The notes: generated from the sequence alone by a model not told the origin. Shown: positions 9,851 to 20,338, counted from the stretch's first letter. The stretch: 43,764 bases of DNA from Fragilaria crotonensis (GCA_022925895.1 JAKSYS010000528.1:1-43764); one strand, 5' to 3'. A program made the numbers and translations.

Positions 9851-11047
9851 AGCCACGGATTGAAAAAAGGCTGCAAATCCCATAATGGCGGCAAGAATTG
9901 CAGACAAGGCAGTCGATTCTGCAAAGGCTCCGCTCGGGGAGGTAGGAGCTTTGGTTTTCGTACCATTGGATAGGTCTGGAGTCGGTATGGTCTCGTTTCC
10001 AGTCGTTGGACTAGCAGCAGGAGCCGACGTATTTGCCACTGGAGTGATTGTTCCTACGGGAGCAGTCGATCCATCTGGAGCAGTCGATCCTACTGGAGCA
10101 GTTGATCCAACTGGTGCGGAAGTGGATGCATCAGTCGGGGATGGAGATTCAATGACTGGGGACGGAGATTCCATGATCATTGGCATCATCGAGGAGATAA
10201 TTGAAGGAAAATCCACCACCGTGGGCGCAAAGGGCGCGAAGGATCCACAATCATTGGTGCACTGGAGAAGGGATGCCATGCAGGCAGCAAAGGCCCTTCC
10301 TGGGTCGGCGCAAGCATCACAACAGGCCACGCTGTCGCAAAAGGACGTGTCGATAGCATCGCATCCAGTGAGCTCTGAGCCGGAGTCCAAGTTATCGCAC
10401 GCATCGATGCACGTCACAGCATTGCCCAGAATGCAAGTGAACCATACATTGGCTTCCTTTTGGCAGAGTCCGCTGGAAGGTACATTCGGCGGAAGAGATA
10501 TATCCGGAGGAAAGCTAAATGGCGGAAGCGTAAACATACCCGGGCTGTACGGCGGCAGCGTCAAAACCGGAGAGGGTGCTACAGGAGCACAGCTGATAGA
10601 AGGGCAGGAATTTGCGGAAGAGACGCATTCCAACAGAGCCGCTCCAAGAGATTGGCACGATGAGCAACAAGAAAAAATAGAGCAAGATGCTTGGAGATCA
10701 TCGCAGGGTGATCCAGTAGTGACTTGGTCTGACCTGCATGCACCAGTACCACATTCCAATATATTTGTAAAGATGCATCGAGTATAAGCCTCAGTTGCAC
10801 TTGCACAAGTGTTTTCGAAGAATGGAGGAAAGGTGACGTCGACACCACCGATTGATGGAATTGCGGGCGATGGCGAAGACTGGCCCTCAGCAACTGCCTG
10901 TAAGGTGTGATGCGCAGCGTAAGGAGGGACGATTTTGTGAGAATAATTGGCTTGACAACACTTCAGCAGGTAGTCTCAATTACGGCTGTGATTGTTCATG
11001 CTTACAAGGAGGCAAACGAAGGTGAGGAGGGAACCGGGGCCCATCAT
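9848..11047 (-). CDS. Secreted protein with two 12-Cys modules and GPI-like tail (copy 5)
   Basis: Exon 1 (11047-11006) encodes the 14-residue leader MMGPGSLLTFVCLL. The phase-0 intron (11005-10898, 108 bp) runs from GTAAGC to TTACAG. Exon 2 (10897-9848) completes about 363 aa. An AVAEGQSSPSPA stretch leads into module 1 (12 Cys), a Pro/Phe linker (LPPYSPG, LPPFSFPP), module 2 (12 Cys, ending in C-x3-CGSFAPFAP), and a mucin-like region. That region contains near-perfect 6-residue repeats of the type APVGST. The C-terminal segment is hydrophobic and ends in FFQSVA. The protein is predicted to be secreted and surface-anchored. The sister gene at 14489-15767 shares leader, modules, tail and 3' flank. 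Function is unknown. Confidence 0.85.
10050..10117. repeat. 18-bp coding minisatellite in copy 5
   Basis: About 3.7 copies of an 18-bp unit (plus-strand core GGAGCAGTCGATCC) encode the APVGST-type repeats of the mucin-like stalk of copy 5. The sister gene has diverged here, so the repeat number varies between paralogues. Confidence 0.7.
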
Positions 11048-13302
11048 TATGGTTTATGTCTGACACGAGTTCGGATACAAAGTATTTGACGAGCGATCTT
11101 GGATCTTGCGAGCTGAGTTTTATGGCACGATTTATGCTGATCGATGAATCTTCCGAACAGGGTAAAAGATTTACCAGAATCAGGTGTGTTGATCGCCTCT
11201 TTAACTCACCTCTCTGCTTGGTATTAATTTTATGTAGAAGATACGAAACGAAATCTATCTTAACATATGGAGAATTACTGCACCTCGCTGGCACGAACCT
11301 AATGTACCATAATCCTCCTTCGTAGAACTCTACTATCATCCTCGAATAGAACGAGTCCTCGACAACGAAATTAGCCGCGCTGCGAAGACGACAAGGACCA
11401 GGTACTAACAACAATGGTTGGTAGACATCACCCAATCTTTGTTCTGCAAGAACCAACCAACGGCGGCTTCAGAAAACATATAGGTACCTTGTACCTCCGC
11501 TCGCATACGTTGGTCTTCCCTGTTTCAGTATTTTTCCTTAAGTGGGGAAATGTCGAAAGAACGCAACTTGAAGGCTTAGCTCGAAGATACGGATCTAAAA
11601 GTGTTTCCGCCTCGACACTATGGCTGGTTTCATTGTTTTCTTACATATAGTACAACCTGTGTAGACTCAGTACAAATTTTTGTGACGTCATGAATTCGAA
11701 CACGACCTTGCATCCTCGCAGATCCAAACAACACGATCGGCACCACACACAAAAAAGGTTTGCGGACCATGATGGCAAAACGATGACTTCACCAACATAC
11801 ACTTTGAAACTGCCGACCCTTTTGCTGCATTCGGCTCAATCATCCAGTTAAGGACATTGTTTGGCTTGGAAGGGTCGGCAGTTGGGGCATGATGACAGCA
11901 CTACGGGTATATCTACCAACGACTACCGAAAACAACCGTTGCCATCCTGAACGTTTGTACTTCCGCCAGTGAACAAATGTAACTGATAGTTTATTGTGCT
12001 TTGCATTTGTCTCCCATCTTCCTTGCATCAAAATATTGAATTATGATCTCCAAGTAGTAGTCCAATAAGCGTTGGGAGTCTCCTGATTTCTTCATAATTG
12101 TGCTACCGACTTACCACATCAATTTTCCTACAACTAGTGTGCTCAAGCATGCAGCTTCAAGATCAGCAATTCTACAAGGATGTTTTGTGTTTGCATTATC
12201 TATCTGCTGATGAAGAGTCGTAATAACATGATCTGGTGGGATATTTTTGACTCCAGGGTGGTTCCGAGCGAGGCGATGCAACAACACCATGCGAGTTGTG
12301 TGATTTCACAAGGAACTAGAAATCCCAAGACAGCGTGCACAGTCACTACTTTGCCTTGGGCTTTGAACACAGGTTTTCTGACTTTATCGGCCTCCAGAAA
12401 TGACTTCACAACCTTCTACTTAAGCAGCCACGATCAGGATCTGGAGCGGTCGCTTTGCTTCTCATTTAAACACCAAGACTGACCGACATTCCTGCTATAT
12501 CAATGATCACTCTTAGGAGTAGGCACCCACGCCCAAAATACCCAAAATTGTTGTCAATCCTCTTGTCAAGTAGTAGCAGTCTTTCCGACGTATCAACGGC
12601 CTCAGCAATTTTGACAGCCTCAAAATGGGTCCAACTGTCAGTATGGAGCTGCATGACGGGAGCATGTCATCATGATTTTAACGGTCAATGTGATTACATC
12701 CTCAACATGACCAAGTTTGTCGTCCAGTGAAGAGCACCGGACTGATGAAGCCGGCTGATTCATTTCTCGCTCTTCCCAGCATTGGTAATGAGTGTCACAG
12801 TCATCCTCAAGCAACTCGTCGTGGCTCTGCTCCACGTCTAGGAAAAGGCAACGAGCACCTTCTACGAGACAATTGTCACAACCAAGATAGACTCATTTCT
12901 ACCAGTGGGGTCCCTAATTGACTTGAAACACCGAGGAGATGTCAGCAGAAGATGGAGACATCCTCGTGCTGTGGTTGGAGCATGATGTTACGTCGTGTGC
13001 GATGGGAAGGTACAACCGGAAAATTGGCTTCAGCTAAATTTTTTTATTACCGCGTCTACGCATTCCAACGATATGCAGGTCCAGGATGAAACCAGCCATA
13101 TCTTGACGTGACACCGGTGCCTTTTGAGTGTGAGATCAAAGATAGCTGCCATGAATGCGCACATATTAATAGTGGGACTAAAAACATTTAATCGATACAC
13201 AAAAAACCCAAGAAAATTTGAGCGCGCAAAATAACCAAAAAGATATGTTTAGTAGGAGTTCTTTTTTGGCTTATTTTCTTAACTAATAAGTAGTTGGACT
13301 GT
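11048..13302. other. Intergenic, no gene called
   Basis: About 2.25 kb upstream of copy 5. Several minus-strand frames between about 12200 and 12835 are open for 60-70 codons in succession with frame changes between them, so this may be a decayed gene. I recognise no domain. A plus-strand frame at 11056-11325 is also unsupported. Bases about 13071-13100 (GATATGCAGGTCCAGGATGAAACCAGCC) resemble 28860-28890. Confidence 0.4.
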
Positions 13303-13678
13303 CGTGCATCCAGGCTGTGTTATTTTGGGAACTTTTTCTTATTTTGGGAATTTGTTCCCAATTAAACATTTTAAAAGTTCCCGAATTAAACCGTGTAGAA
13401 TACGTAGGATTCAGTAGAGATCATCTGGCCATCGCCCGAATCTTTTTTGGACTGGCGTCGTACTGGCGACTCGGTCAAATAAGTACTGAATTACTGTATT
13501 ACTGTATGATATCATCAATGTACTGACGATCCACGTAGCAATCACGTAGGACTCACACTGTACTGTGTACTGTAATGTTCCCAATTAAAGTTCCCAAAAT
13601 AAGTTTCAAAAATGTCCCGAAATAAGTTATTTCGGTGTTTTGGGGAGCTTTCCCAAAATAACACAGCCTGCGTGCATC
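13303..13678. mobile_element. Non-autonomous hAT-like MITE with 21-bp TIRs and 8-bp TSD
   Basis: The element spans 13311-13670 (360 bp). Its ends are perfect 21-bp inverted repeats: CAGGCTGTGTTATTTTGGGA plus A on the left (13311-13331) and the exact reverse complement on the right (13650-13670). It is flanked on each side by CGTGCATC (13303-13310 and 13671-13678), an 8-bp target-site duplication. An 8-bp duplication together with a terminal CAG is characteristic of the hAT superfamily. The motif TTATTTTGGGAA and its variants recur several times inside both ends as subterminal repeats, as expected for transposase-binding sites. There is no transposase-sized frame, so the element depends on an autonomous partner elsewhere. 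Both ends and the target duplication are intact, so insertion was probably recent. Confidence 0.9.
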
Positions 13679-14488
13679 TATCGATTTATCGTATGATATT
13701 GTGAATTTTGAAAACAATTCACGTTCCACCTTGCGCCGCCAAAAATTCTTCCATAACTACACAAGTAGACCTACCAATGTAACCCCTGCTGAGTCACTGA
13801 TAACTACCGTTCTTAAGTAGCGCAATCAACAGGTTTTGTACTAAGTACCATGCTTCATAGTTCATCGTTCATCGATCAAATCCAGCGGGTTCGGTGATGA
13901 TATTACTCATTACTCCGAATCCGAATCCCACAGGACTCGCCGAACATCAGTGTCGAAAACAACGTATCAAGGTCAGAACGGTGTTTCCAAAACGTCGAAC
14001 TTCAGTTTTAGGCCTAGACCAATGAATTCACACTGTGGATTGGAAATTCCGCTCTACACTTCTCCCGTGCTATTCTGCATCTTGCATCCTCTGTAAGAAT
14101 AGGTGGATGACAAAGCCGTCTTGACCTCGTTGAGAAAACCACGGAAGTGTAAAACACAAGTTACGTGCTGGATTCCTTTGCGTGTGATACATGACTCAGT
14201 GCAGCGCCGACATCCCGCTATCGTCATGCCCTCCCAGCCTGTCGCCGGGCTACCAACGATGACAAGCGCGGTACACAAAGTATTAACACATCAACTACAT
14301 GAAAACTTGCCTACTTCTCAACACTGTACCATGTTACTCTGACTATCCGTTATGTCCTACTCTGAATACGCATTACGAGCATAGGCTATTCGCCTCACAA
14401 TTACTGGTCAATACTTCCACAACTCTTGTCGTACAGGTTGAATTCTCGCAGAGCCTCCAGTACTGGTGCTGGAGGTATAACACCGTTT
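13679..14488. other. Intergenic with duplicated segments
   Basis: This spacer lies between the MITE and copy 6. Bases about 14100-14280 are related to about 16720-16910, sharing a GTGCAGCGC..GACATCC core and CTGTCGCCGG..CCAACGA. Bases 14309-14488 duplicate the 3' flank of copy 5. No gene is supported. Confidence 0.5.
14100..14282. repeat. Dispersed repeat, related to about 16720-16910
   Basis: The two segments share the ordered blocks TCAGTGCAGCGC-GACATCC, CTATCGT, CTGTCGCCGG-CT-CCAAC and AAGCGCGG. The intervening bases have diverged. Neither copy shows inverted ends. The repeats lie on either side of the copy 6 gene, so they may mark edges of the duplicated unit. Confidence 0.6.
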
Positions 14489-15767
14489 TTAAGCCACGGA
14501 GTGATAAAAGGCTGCAAATCCCATCATGGCGGCAAGAATTGCAGACAAGACAGTTGACTCTGCAAAAGCTCCGCTCCTAATGGTAGGTGCTGGGGTTTTC
14601 GTACCGTTGCCGAGGACTGGAGCCGGCGTGGTCTCGTTTCCAGTCGTTGGACTAGCAGCAGGAGCCGAAGTATTTGTCACTGGAGCAGTTGTTTCTACCG
14701 GAGCAGCCGTTCCCACTGGAGCAGATGTGGTACTCGACGACGGTGCCGCCACTGGTGCGGAAGTGGATGCATCAGTCGGAGATGGAGATTCAATGACTGG
14801 GGATGGAGTCGCCATGATCGGCATCATCGATACACCGGGTGGGATTGGCATCAGCGAGGAGACAATTGAAGGGAAGTCCACTGTAGTAGGTGCAAAGGGT
14901 GCAAAGGAACCACAATCAGTACCGCACTGGGCAAGAGTTGCAAGGCAGGCAGCAAAGGCCTTTCCGACGTTGGCACAAGCATCACAGCAAGTCAAAACGG
15001 TGCAAAAGTCACTGTCGAAAGAAACGCATCCTTCGAATGTTGAATTTGTGTCCACGTTTTCACACTGAGTATCACACGTAGTAGCGTTGTTTATCAAACA
15101 CGTCACCCATCCGATAGATTCCTCTGCGCAGAATTCGGTTTCGTTTATGGAAGGTAGATTCGGCGGAAGAGACAAAACAGCGGGATTGAATGGGGGAAAC
15201 GTCAAAGAGGCGGGGTTGAATGGCGGAAACGTCAAAGCAGCGGGGTTGAATGGGGGAAGCGACAGAACTGGAGAGGGTGCCGCTGGAGCAAAACCACAGT
15301 CAACAGTAGTGCAGGAATATGCGCCAGCGACGCATTCCAACATGGCGCCTCCAAGAGCTTGACAAGCTGGGCAACAGGTAAGAAGATCGCAAGATGCCTG
15401 GAGATCATCGCAGGTTGACACAGTATCAACTCCGTTGGAATCGCAAGTGTCCGCACATGAAAATACATTCGAAAAGAGGCACTGATTAAAAGCCAGACTT
15501 TCCTCTGCGCAAGTGCCGAAACCACCGAGTGACGGAGAGATGATCGATGGAGTCGCGGGCGATGGAGAAGACTGGCCATCAGCATGTGCCTATAATGTGT
15601 GTTGTGATGCGCGATGTCAAGGGATGCGAGAGTGTGAGAAAAAATGACTTGACAACATATCTCTCGTGAAGAACAAACACTACGTGCAACAAATATCCAT
15701 CGCGACTGTGACTGTTTGTCCTTACCAGGAGGCAAGCGAAGGTGAGGAGGGAACAGGGGCGCATCAT
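14489..15767 (-). CDS. Secreted protein with two 12-Cys modules and GPI-like tail (copy 6)
   Basis: Exon 1 (15767-15726) encodes the leader MMRPCSLLTFACLL. The phase-0 intron (15725-15590, 136 bp) runs from GTAAGG to TTATAG. Exon 2 (15589-14489) completes about 380 aa. After AHADGQSSPSPA come module 1 (12 Cys), a linker with three 10-residue repeats of the FNPAALTFPP type, module 2 (12 Cys), a mucin-like Ser/Thr/Pro region and a hydrophobic tail ending in FYHSVA. It is closely related to copy 5 in leader, module 2, tail and 3' flank, but its linker and stalk repeats differ. No lesion is visible. I infer a secreted and surface-anchored protein; function is unknown. Confidence 0.85.
15183..15262. 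repeat. 30-bp coding minisatellite in copy 6
   Basis: The plus strand shows about 2.7 copies of a 30-bp unit (core GGGTTGAATGG-GGAAACGTC). It encodes the three FNPA-x-LTFPP repeats between the two Cys modules. Copies 4 and 5 have shorter, diverged versions of this linker. Confidence 0.8.
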
Positions 15768-17055
15768 CGTGGTTTATGGGTGCAAGGAATTTGAATCCAG
15801 ATTCTTTCTAGAGGACTCTTGGATCCTTCAAGCTGAGTTTTATGACACCTCTTCAATGGGCTCGATGTCGTCCAGACAGGGTATGGATACGGCGGTACAA
15901 GTCCCACACCTTGTAACACTCCAGCACTCGTAGTGTACTCCGTAGTAATAATACATACTACAGGAGTAGGCCGAGTACTATATTATACGTTGAATGAAAC
16001 CTCCTATGATGTAGATCGTAGCACATATCATGAATGACACAAAGCAAGTAGTACCATATGTACGATGTCCATTTTCCCACGACCCAAACGCTGGAATCAT
16101 GATTGAACTGCACTGCAGTACGTACATAGTACTAATAATACCACTCCCTACCATGACCTCAAGCATAACACACATCCATTACATTTTCAAAAAAGCAACC
16201 TTTTTAGTTCAACTGTTCTGATGTGCTTGGAGTAGTAAGCAATCGACGACTTCGATAGAATATACGGATTTAAGCGACCTGACTGTCCAATCATCTTTCT
16301 GTGCGTTGCCCACTATGAAAGTGTCCTCTTGTGATTCTGTGACTGGGTGTGTCTGGAGATCTGGATTATTCCGAGTATAAGAGTCCGTACAGCATTCGTC
16401 ATACAGAATACAGTATTTACGGCATTATATCCGAAAAAATGGTGTGGATAGATTTCTCCGAGTCCCACAAGGATCTTCGTCGAACAGTCTCGAAAGTCAC
16501 GAATGACGGTCAGCCCTGTGTGAACGAACGTTGGCTGTTCTGCCTGATGCGATGATGGGTGAATCCATCAAACACAAGATTAAAATCTCTATCGACATTC
16601 TGACGATCGATGGTTCACATGGTCGTGGTAATGTACTAAATAGTGGAGGATTTCTTAACAGAGACTACAAGTGTACTCGTCGAGGGAACTCCCGAGTCCC
16701 GTTTATGCTCTCTCTTAGGTAGGAGGTGGCGTACAAAGTTGCCTTGACATCATTCAGAAAGCAAGATGACGATGGTGTATTATCCCTTTGTGCTCAGATG
16801 CAATGATACTTCAGTCAGTGCAGCGCTGACATCCTCCTATCGTACTGCTGGAGCGCGATGAGACATCCACGCTGTCGCCGGCTTCCAACAACGCGAAGCG
16901 CGGCAAACACACCAAAACCGGCAACACCGTCACGGTCAGGGAGACTTTGCCTGAATGCACCGACATGTAATCCTAGTCCTCCAATCCAATGTTGTTTGCG
17001 TTATTTTAGTCCGCGATGTATTAGTACTTGTTAGCAACAGAAAATAGAACCATCA
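15768..17055. other. Intergenic, no gene seen
   Basis: Upstream of copy 6 and downstream of the 700-aa membrane protein gene. It contains clustered GTACT palindromic words at about 15910-15980 and 16110-16140, and the diverged repeat at about 16720-16910. No supported frame. Confidence 0.5.
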
Positions 17056-19158
17056 TCACTGCAATAAACTGGCAATACAAAGAAAACTCAAAATGTTCTC
17101 GGTCGAATCAGCGATGGACATGTCCAAGGAGTCGTGTCCTTCCCGCATTCCACCCAAAATACGTTGAGGATCTCTCATCCACATGGCCGTTTCGGGTTTG
17201 ATTTGGAATTGCAGTTGAAACTTGGTCGCCAACTCCAGGGACGGGAAAAGTGCATTTTTGTTTTCCAGCATTGGATACACGGTGCAAAGGGCGTGCGACA
17301 ACGCTGCCGATGCCGTTGCGGAAGAATCATGTAGAAAACTGCCCCACAGATCGAGGCGTTCTGATTTGTCGAGTGGTCGTTTCGTTACTTGGTATTTGAT
17401 GGCAAACTCCGCTGAGCGAGCGGTGTATTGCACCATGGCTCCACTGTGGCGGTGGAACTTGTAGATTTGGTAGATCGCTTGTAGCAACCAATGGTCGGGG
17501 ACAAAGTCATGAGATGAGTCGGGAAACTCCTCCAGTTTTGCCAATACCAATTTATCAACAGTTCGAAATGCGATTTCCTTCCATTCCTTACGAAAGCGAA
17601 GCCTTTTTGCGTGGCAAAAATTTGCCAGTCGAGCAAGGCTAAAGGCAGCTTGAGCCTCCGCCGATGCCTCCTTCGTTTCAGTATCTAGCATTACAGATCC
17701 ACTCTTGTCAAAGACAATGTTCTGCAAGAAAAGTTTGTCATTGTCGATAAAGCTCCCCTCAACAAAATTTGCCAACTTCGTCATGGCGTCGAAAAGTCCA
17801 GCATCGCTTGATGAAGTCGTTTCATAGAACTCAATCATAGCCAGCAGCAACATAGAATTGTTTGTCAAGAGCGACGAACTGTCCTTTTCATCCCGAATGC
17901 ACATACCCTCCACAGCGTGGTTTCCATTAGCCAACGGACAATGCTTCAAATGCTGGGTCCTCAAGTGATCTAATCCTTCCGTAATGGTGTGCAACAATCG
18001 AGAATCGCGCCATGTGGTGTGCAGTTTTGATAGGGCATACAAGGCACTGGCATGTCCGTGCCAGAGTTCGGATGATTGATGTGAATACTCGATAAAATGA
18101 CTTCTGGGCAAGTAGTAGCTGACAATGCCTTGATCCTTTTTCCCCGATGTTTGCATCAAGTACTTTCCCGCCGCAATGGCGGCTAATCGAAAATCATGAG
18201 CAGTAAGCTTGGAGTCAAAATAGTGTCGATGTCCATGTTCCAGCGCAATGGCCGGTGCCGCGGAACGGTGATGCGTATCAGTCATGTCGATGAAGATACT
18301 CTTCGTGTGAAACAGATCGAGCTGTTCCAAGTACGTTGAATCATCGCTGTAGTCGGGCACCATTCCCCGAATTCCTTTGAAATTATGCCGATGCATCCAC
18401 ATTGCCAGTCGTTCCCATCTAAGATAGTGTGACTTGTCGATAAAGCAGTGCGCATTGACTTGATCGGGTATGAATGCAATTTCAGCATCCCAGTTGAGTC
18501 CCAGTCCGAACCAATCTCCGTATCTTTCCGCCAGTTGCTTATCATAATTGAAATTCGTGAGTCTCTGCATGCCATCCACGTAATCGACTTGAAACCATGA
18601 AAAGTGTTTGGATACGGGCAATTTACGAGTTGCCTGTTGGAGTGCATCCATGGCCGTCACGTTGGATCGTCCCACCCGGACATACGTCCCACCCGCGTGG
18701 GTGGTGGATGCTGATACAAAGACAACGTAATCGACACCCAACATTGGCTTCGCAGATTGAAGAAAGTCATGGACTGAAACTAGTTTGGACAAATTTCGTT
18801 GAGGTTGGCGGAGGAATTGAAAGACGAGAATGACAGAAAGATTGATGAGAAAGAGAATGATCATGCCCTGAAGTCGTCCGGTAGAGCGGTACGGCTTGCC
18901 ACCGTCCTTATGTCGTTTTGACGACTGTTTCGACTTTAAGGATTGACCAGTCTTTGATTTTCCTTTCGTCGCTTCTCCCATTTGAGATTCATTGGCTTTC
19001 ACTCGCTCTTTCGCTGAAGGTGGAACTGGAACGATTGTTGTTGGAAGGTCACCATATCCATAGATAACCGCAGGTCCGCCTCCGCTACTGGGACCTGGGC
19101 TACTTGTAGTAGAGCTGAAAGAAGGTGGAACGGGCGCTGCACGTCGTCGAGTCGCCAT
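17056..19158 (-). CDS. Type II membrane protein with probable (alpha/alpha) glycan-processing-like domain
   Basis: An uninterrupted frame of 700 aa. I choose the ATG at 19158 because the upstream extension starts only with GTG. The N-terminal 95 residues are basic and rich in Ser, Pro and Lys, with no signal peptide. Residues about 98-116 form one membrane segment, and the rest should be lumenal or extracellular. The large domain has many evenly spaced helices with aromatic residues. It ends in a GGMREGHDS...IADSTENILSFL pattern (about 669-693), which recalls the closing helix of (alpha/alpha)-toroid proteins acting on polysaccharides. That comparison is weak and I cannot name the family. It is non-redundant in the window and shows no lesion, with good coding continuity over 2.1 kb. 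A Golgi or plasma-membrane carbohydrate enzyme is one reading. Confidence 0.8.
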   Translation of the reverse strand: MATRRRAAPVPPSFSSTTSSPGPSSGGGPAVIYGYGDLPTTIVPVPPSAKERVKANESQMGEATKGKSKTGQSLKSKQSSKRHKDGGKPYRSTGRLQGMIILFLINLSVILVFQFLRQPQRNLSKLVSVHDFLQSAKPMLGVDYVVFVSASTTHAGGTYVRVGRSNVTAMDALQQATRKLPVSKHFSWFQVDYVDGMQRLTNFNYDKQLAERYGDWFGLGLNWDAEIAFIPDQVNAHCFIDKSHYLRWERLAMWMHRHNFKGIRGMVPDYSDDSTYLEQLDLFHTKSIFIDMTDTHHRSAAPAIALEHGHRHYFDSKLTAHDFRLAAIAAGKYLMQTSGKKDQGIVSYYLPRSHFIEYSHQSSELWHGHASALYALSKLHTTWRDSRLLHTITEGLDHLRTQHLKHCPLANGNHAVEGMCIRDEKDSSSLLTNNSMLLLAMIEFYETTSSSDAGLFDAMTKLANFVEGSFIDNDKLFLQNIVFDKSGSVMLDTETKEASAEAQAAFSLARLANFCHAKRLRFRKEWKEIAFRTVDKLVLAKLEEFPDSSHDFVPDHWLLQAIYQIYKFHRHSGAMVQYTARSAEFAIKYQVTKRPLDKSERLDLWGSFLHDSSATASAALSHALCTVYPMLENKNALFPSLELATKFQLQFQIKPETAMWMRDPQRILGGMREGHDSLDMSIADSTENILSFLCIASLLQ

Positions 19159-19624
19159 CAATTCGAGCTTTCTCACTTAATAGCGTGGCAATGACGATGA
19201 TATCACTACTCCCAGTCTCCCAGAGTACGAATTGAAACTGAAGTGCAACCAATGCGTTGATTTTCTCCAACCAGTTGGGGATGGGAGTGTATTTGACGAC
19301 GTGACGACACAGACCAAGGCGGTGAAGTTGAGCGGTAAATAGCGGGTAAAGTCGGCCAGGACAATTTTTTAGAGTTTCAACTTTCAACACGGGAGTACTG
19401 TACCGTAGCCAGGAGTGCGTCTGTGCGTCAACACTCCAGTGTGTGCGATCATTTTTTTTGGCAGTAGATGAGTAATACCTACGAGGAGCACTCACCATTG
19501 TCTGCCGAACGACTGAAGGCCGACAGTGGTGCAACTGCAGTACGATTGATCTGTGACAGGACCAACTTTTCTGCTTTCGCTGATACCTTAGACTCATGAT
19601 ATCTTTTAAACATTAGAGACTATA
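19159..19624. other. Intergenic between two minus-strand genes
   Basis: This holds the upstream region of the 700-aa protein gene and the 3' end region of the SYLF gene. A minus-strand frame across 19100-19597 overlaps the start of the 700-aa gene and has no supporting features. Confidence 0.5.
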
Positions 19625-20338
19625 CTATATCGCTGGGACTCTGGTCGCACCGACTTTCGCTCTCCATGACTTCGAACACTTAACTTGCTCTTCGTCTTCC
19701 TCGTTTTGTGCTCCTCCCCCTGCTGCCATGACTATCAACTGATCTTGCAGTTCCTTGGCTCCACTTCGGGAATTGCATCGCACCTTGATATTGCCTCCAA
19801 GTAGAATCTGACGGGGAGTAATTGATGCACCATAAAAGTCTTCGTGTCGACTCTTGTTCCACTTCACCGTGGCGCCTTCCAAGCCGATTCCGCAATGGAC
19901 GCCTCGCGAAAAGCAAAACGCCGTCGTTTCGGCATGATCTTCTCTGCGCTGCTGCTGTCCCCAGTGCGTCTTTGAAACGTGTCCCTCCAACTTTATGTGA
20001 AGGGTGTTTGCGAATTTGGTAATCAAGGTGGGTGTTCGAAAAAACACAATCATGTCACGTTCTTCCGACCCCGCCGACAATCCCAAACCCATACCGTGCA
20101 GTTCGACCGACAGAGGCGAACTCCACTGTCCCGTTTGTGGGTCGTGTGAGAGGAGCAATCCGCTACCGACAGCGCGACTGAGCACGACACCATAGTCTCG
20201 CGTCGAAAGGACGAGAATCCCGTGACACGTTTCAAAATAATGAGCCGGAATGTGCCGACCCTGCCAAAGAATATCCAATGCATTTGAGATTTCAACTCTC
20301 ATGAGTTCCGTGGCGAACAGTTTCTCTGTATGAATCAT
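19625..20338 (-). CDS. SYLF (Ysc84/DUF500) domain lipid-binding protein
   Basis: A single-exon frame of 237 aa, starting at the ATG at 20338. Almost the whole protein is a SYLF domain, the fold of yeast Ysc84 and vertebrate SH3YL1. An N-terminal helix is followed by CHGILVLS (about 38-45), GVVLSRAVGSGLLL (50-63), GQWSSPLSV (70-78) and HGMGLGLSAG (81-90), matching the family pattern G-G-G-W-S-x-P-x-G-x-G-x-x-x-G. SYLF domains bind phosphoinositides and, in fungi and animals, link membranes to actin at endocytic sites. There is no SH3 or FYVE partner domain here. The tail (about 205-237) is acidic then basic and probably disordered. The frame has no lesion. I would expect a cytosolic, peripheral membrane role. 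Confidence 0.87.
   Translation of the reverse strand: MIHTEKLFATELMRVEISNALDILWQGRHIPAHYFETCHGILVLSTRDYGVVLSRAVGSGLLLSHDPQTGQWSSPLSVELHGMGLGLSAGSEERDMIVFFRTPTLITKFANTLHIKLEGHVSKTHWGQQQRREDHAETTAFCFSRGVHCGIGLEGATVKWNKSRHEDFYGASITPRQILLGGNIKVRCNSRSGAKELQDQLIVMAAGGGAQNEEDEEQVKCSKSWRAKVGATRVPAI

Noticed and set aside
9885-10787. 300-codon plus-strand open frame
   Set aside because: It is exactly antisense to the copy 5 Cys-rich exon. The sense strand has a leader exon, conserved Cys spacing and paralogues, whereas this frame is low-complexity Gly/Ala/Val sequence mirrored from the repeats.
14526-15362. Plus-strand open frames of 180 and 91 codons
   Set aside because: Antisense to the copy 6 exon and explained by its codon bias.
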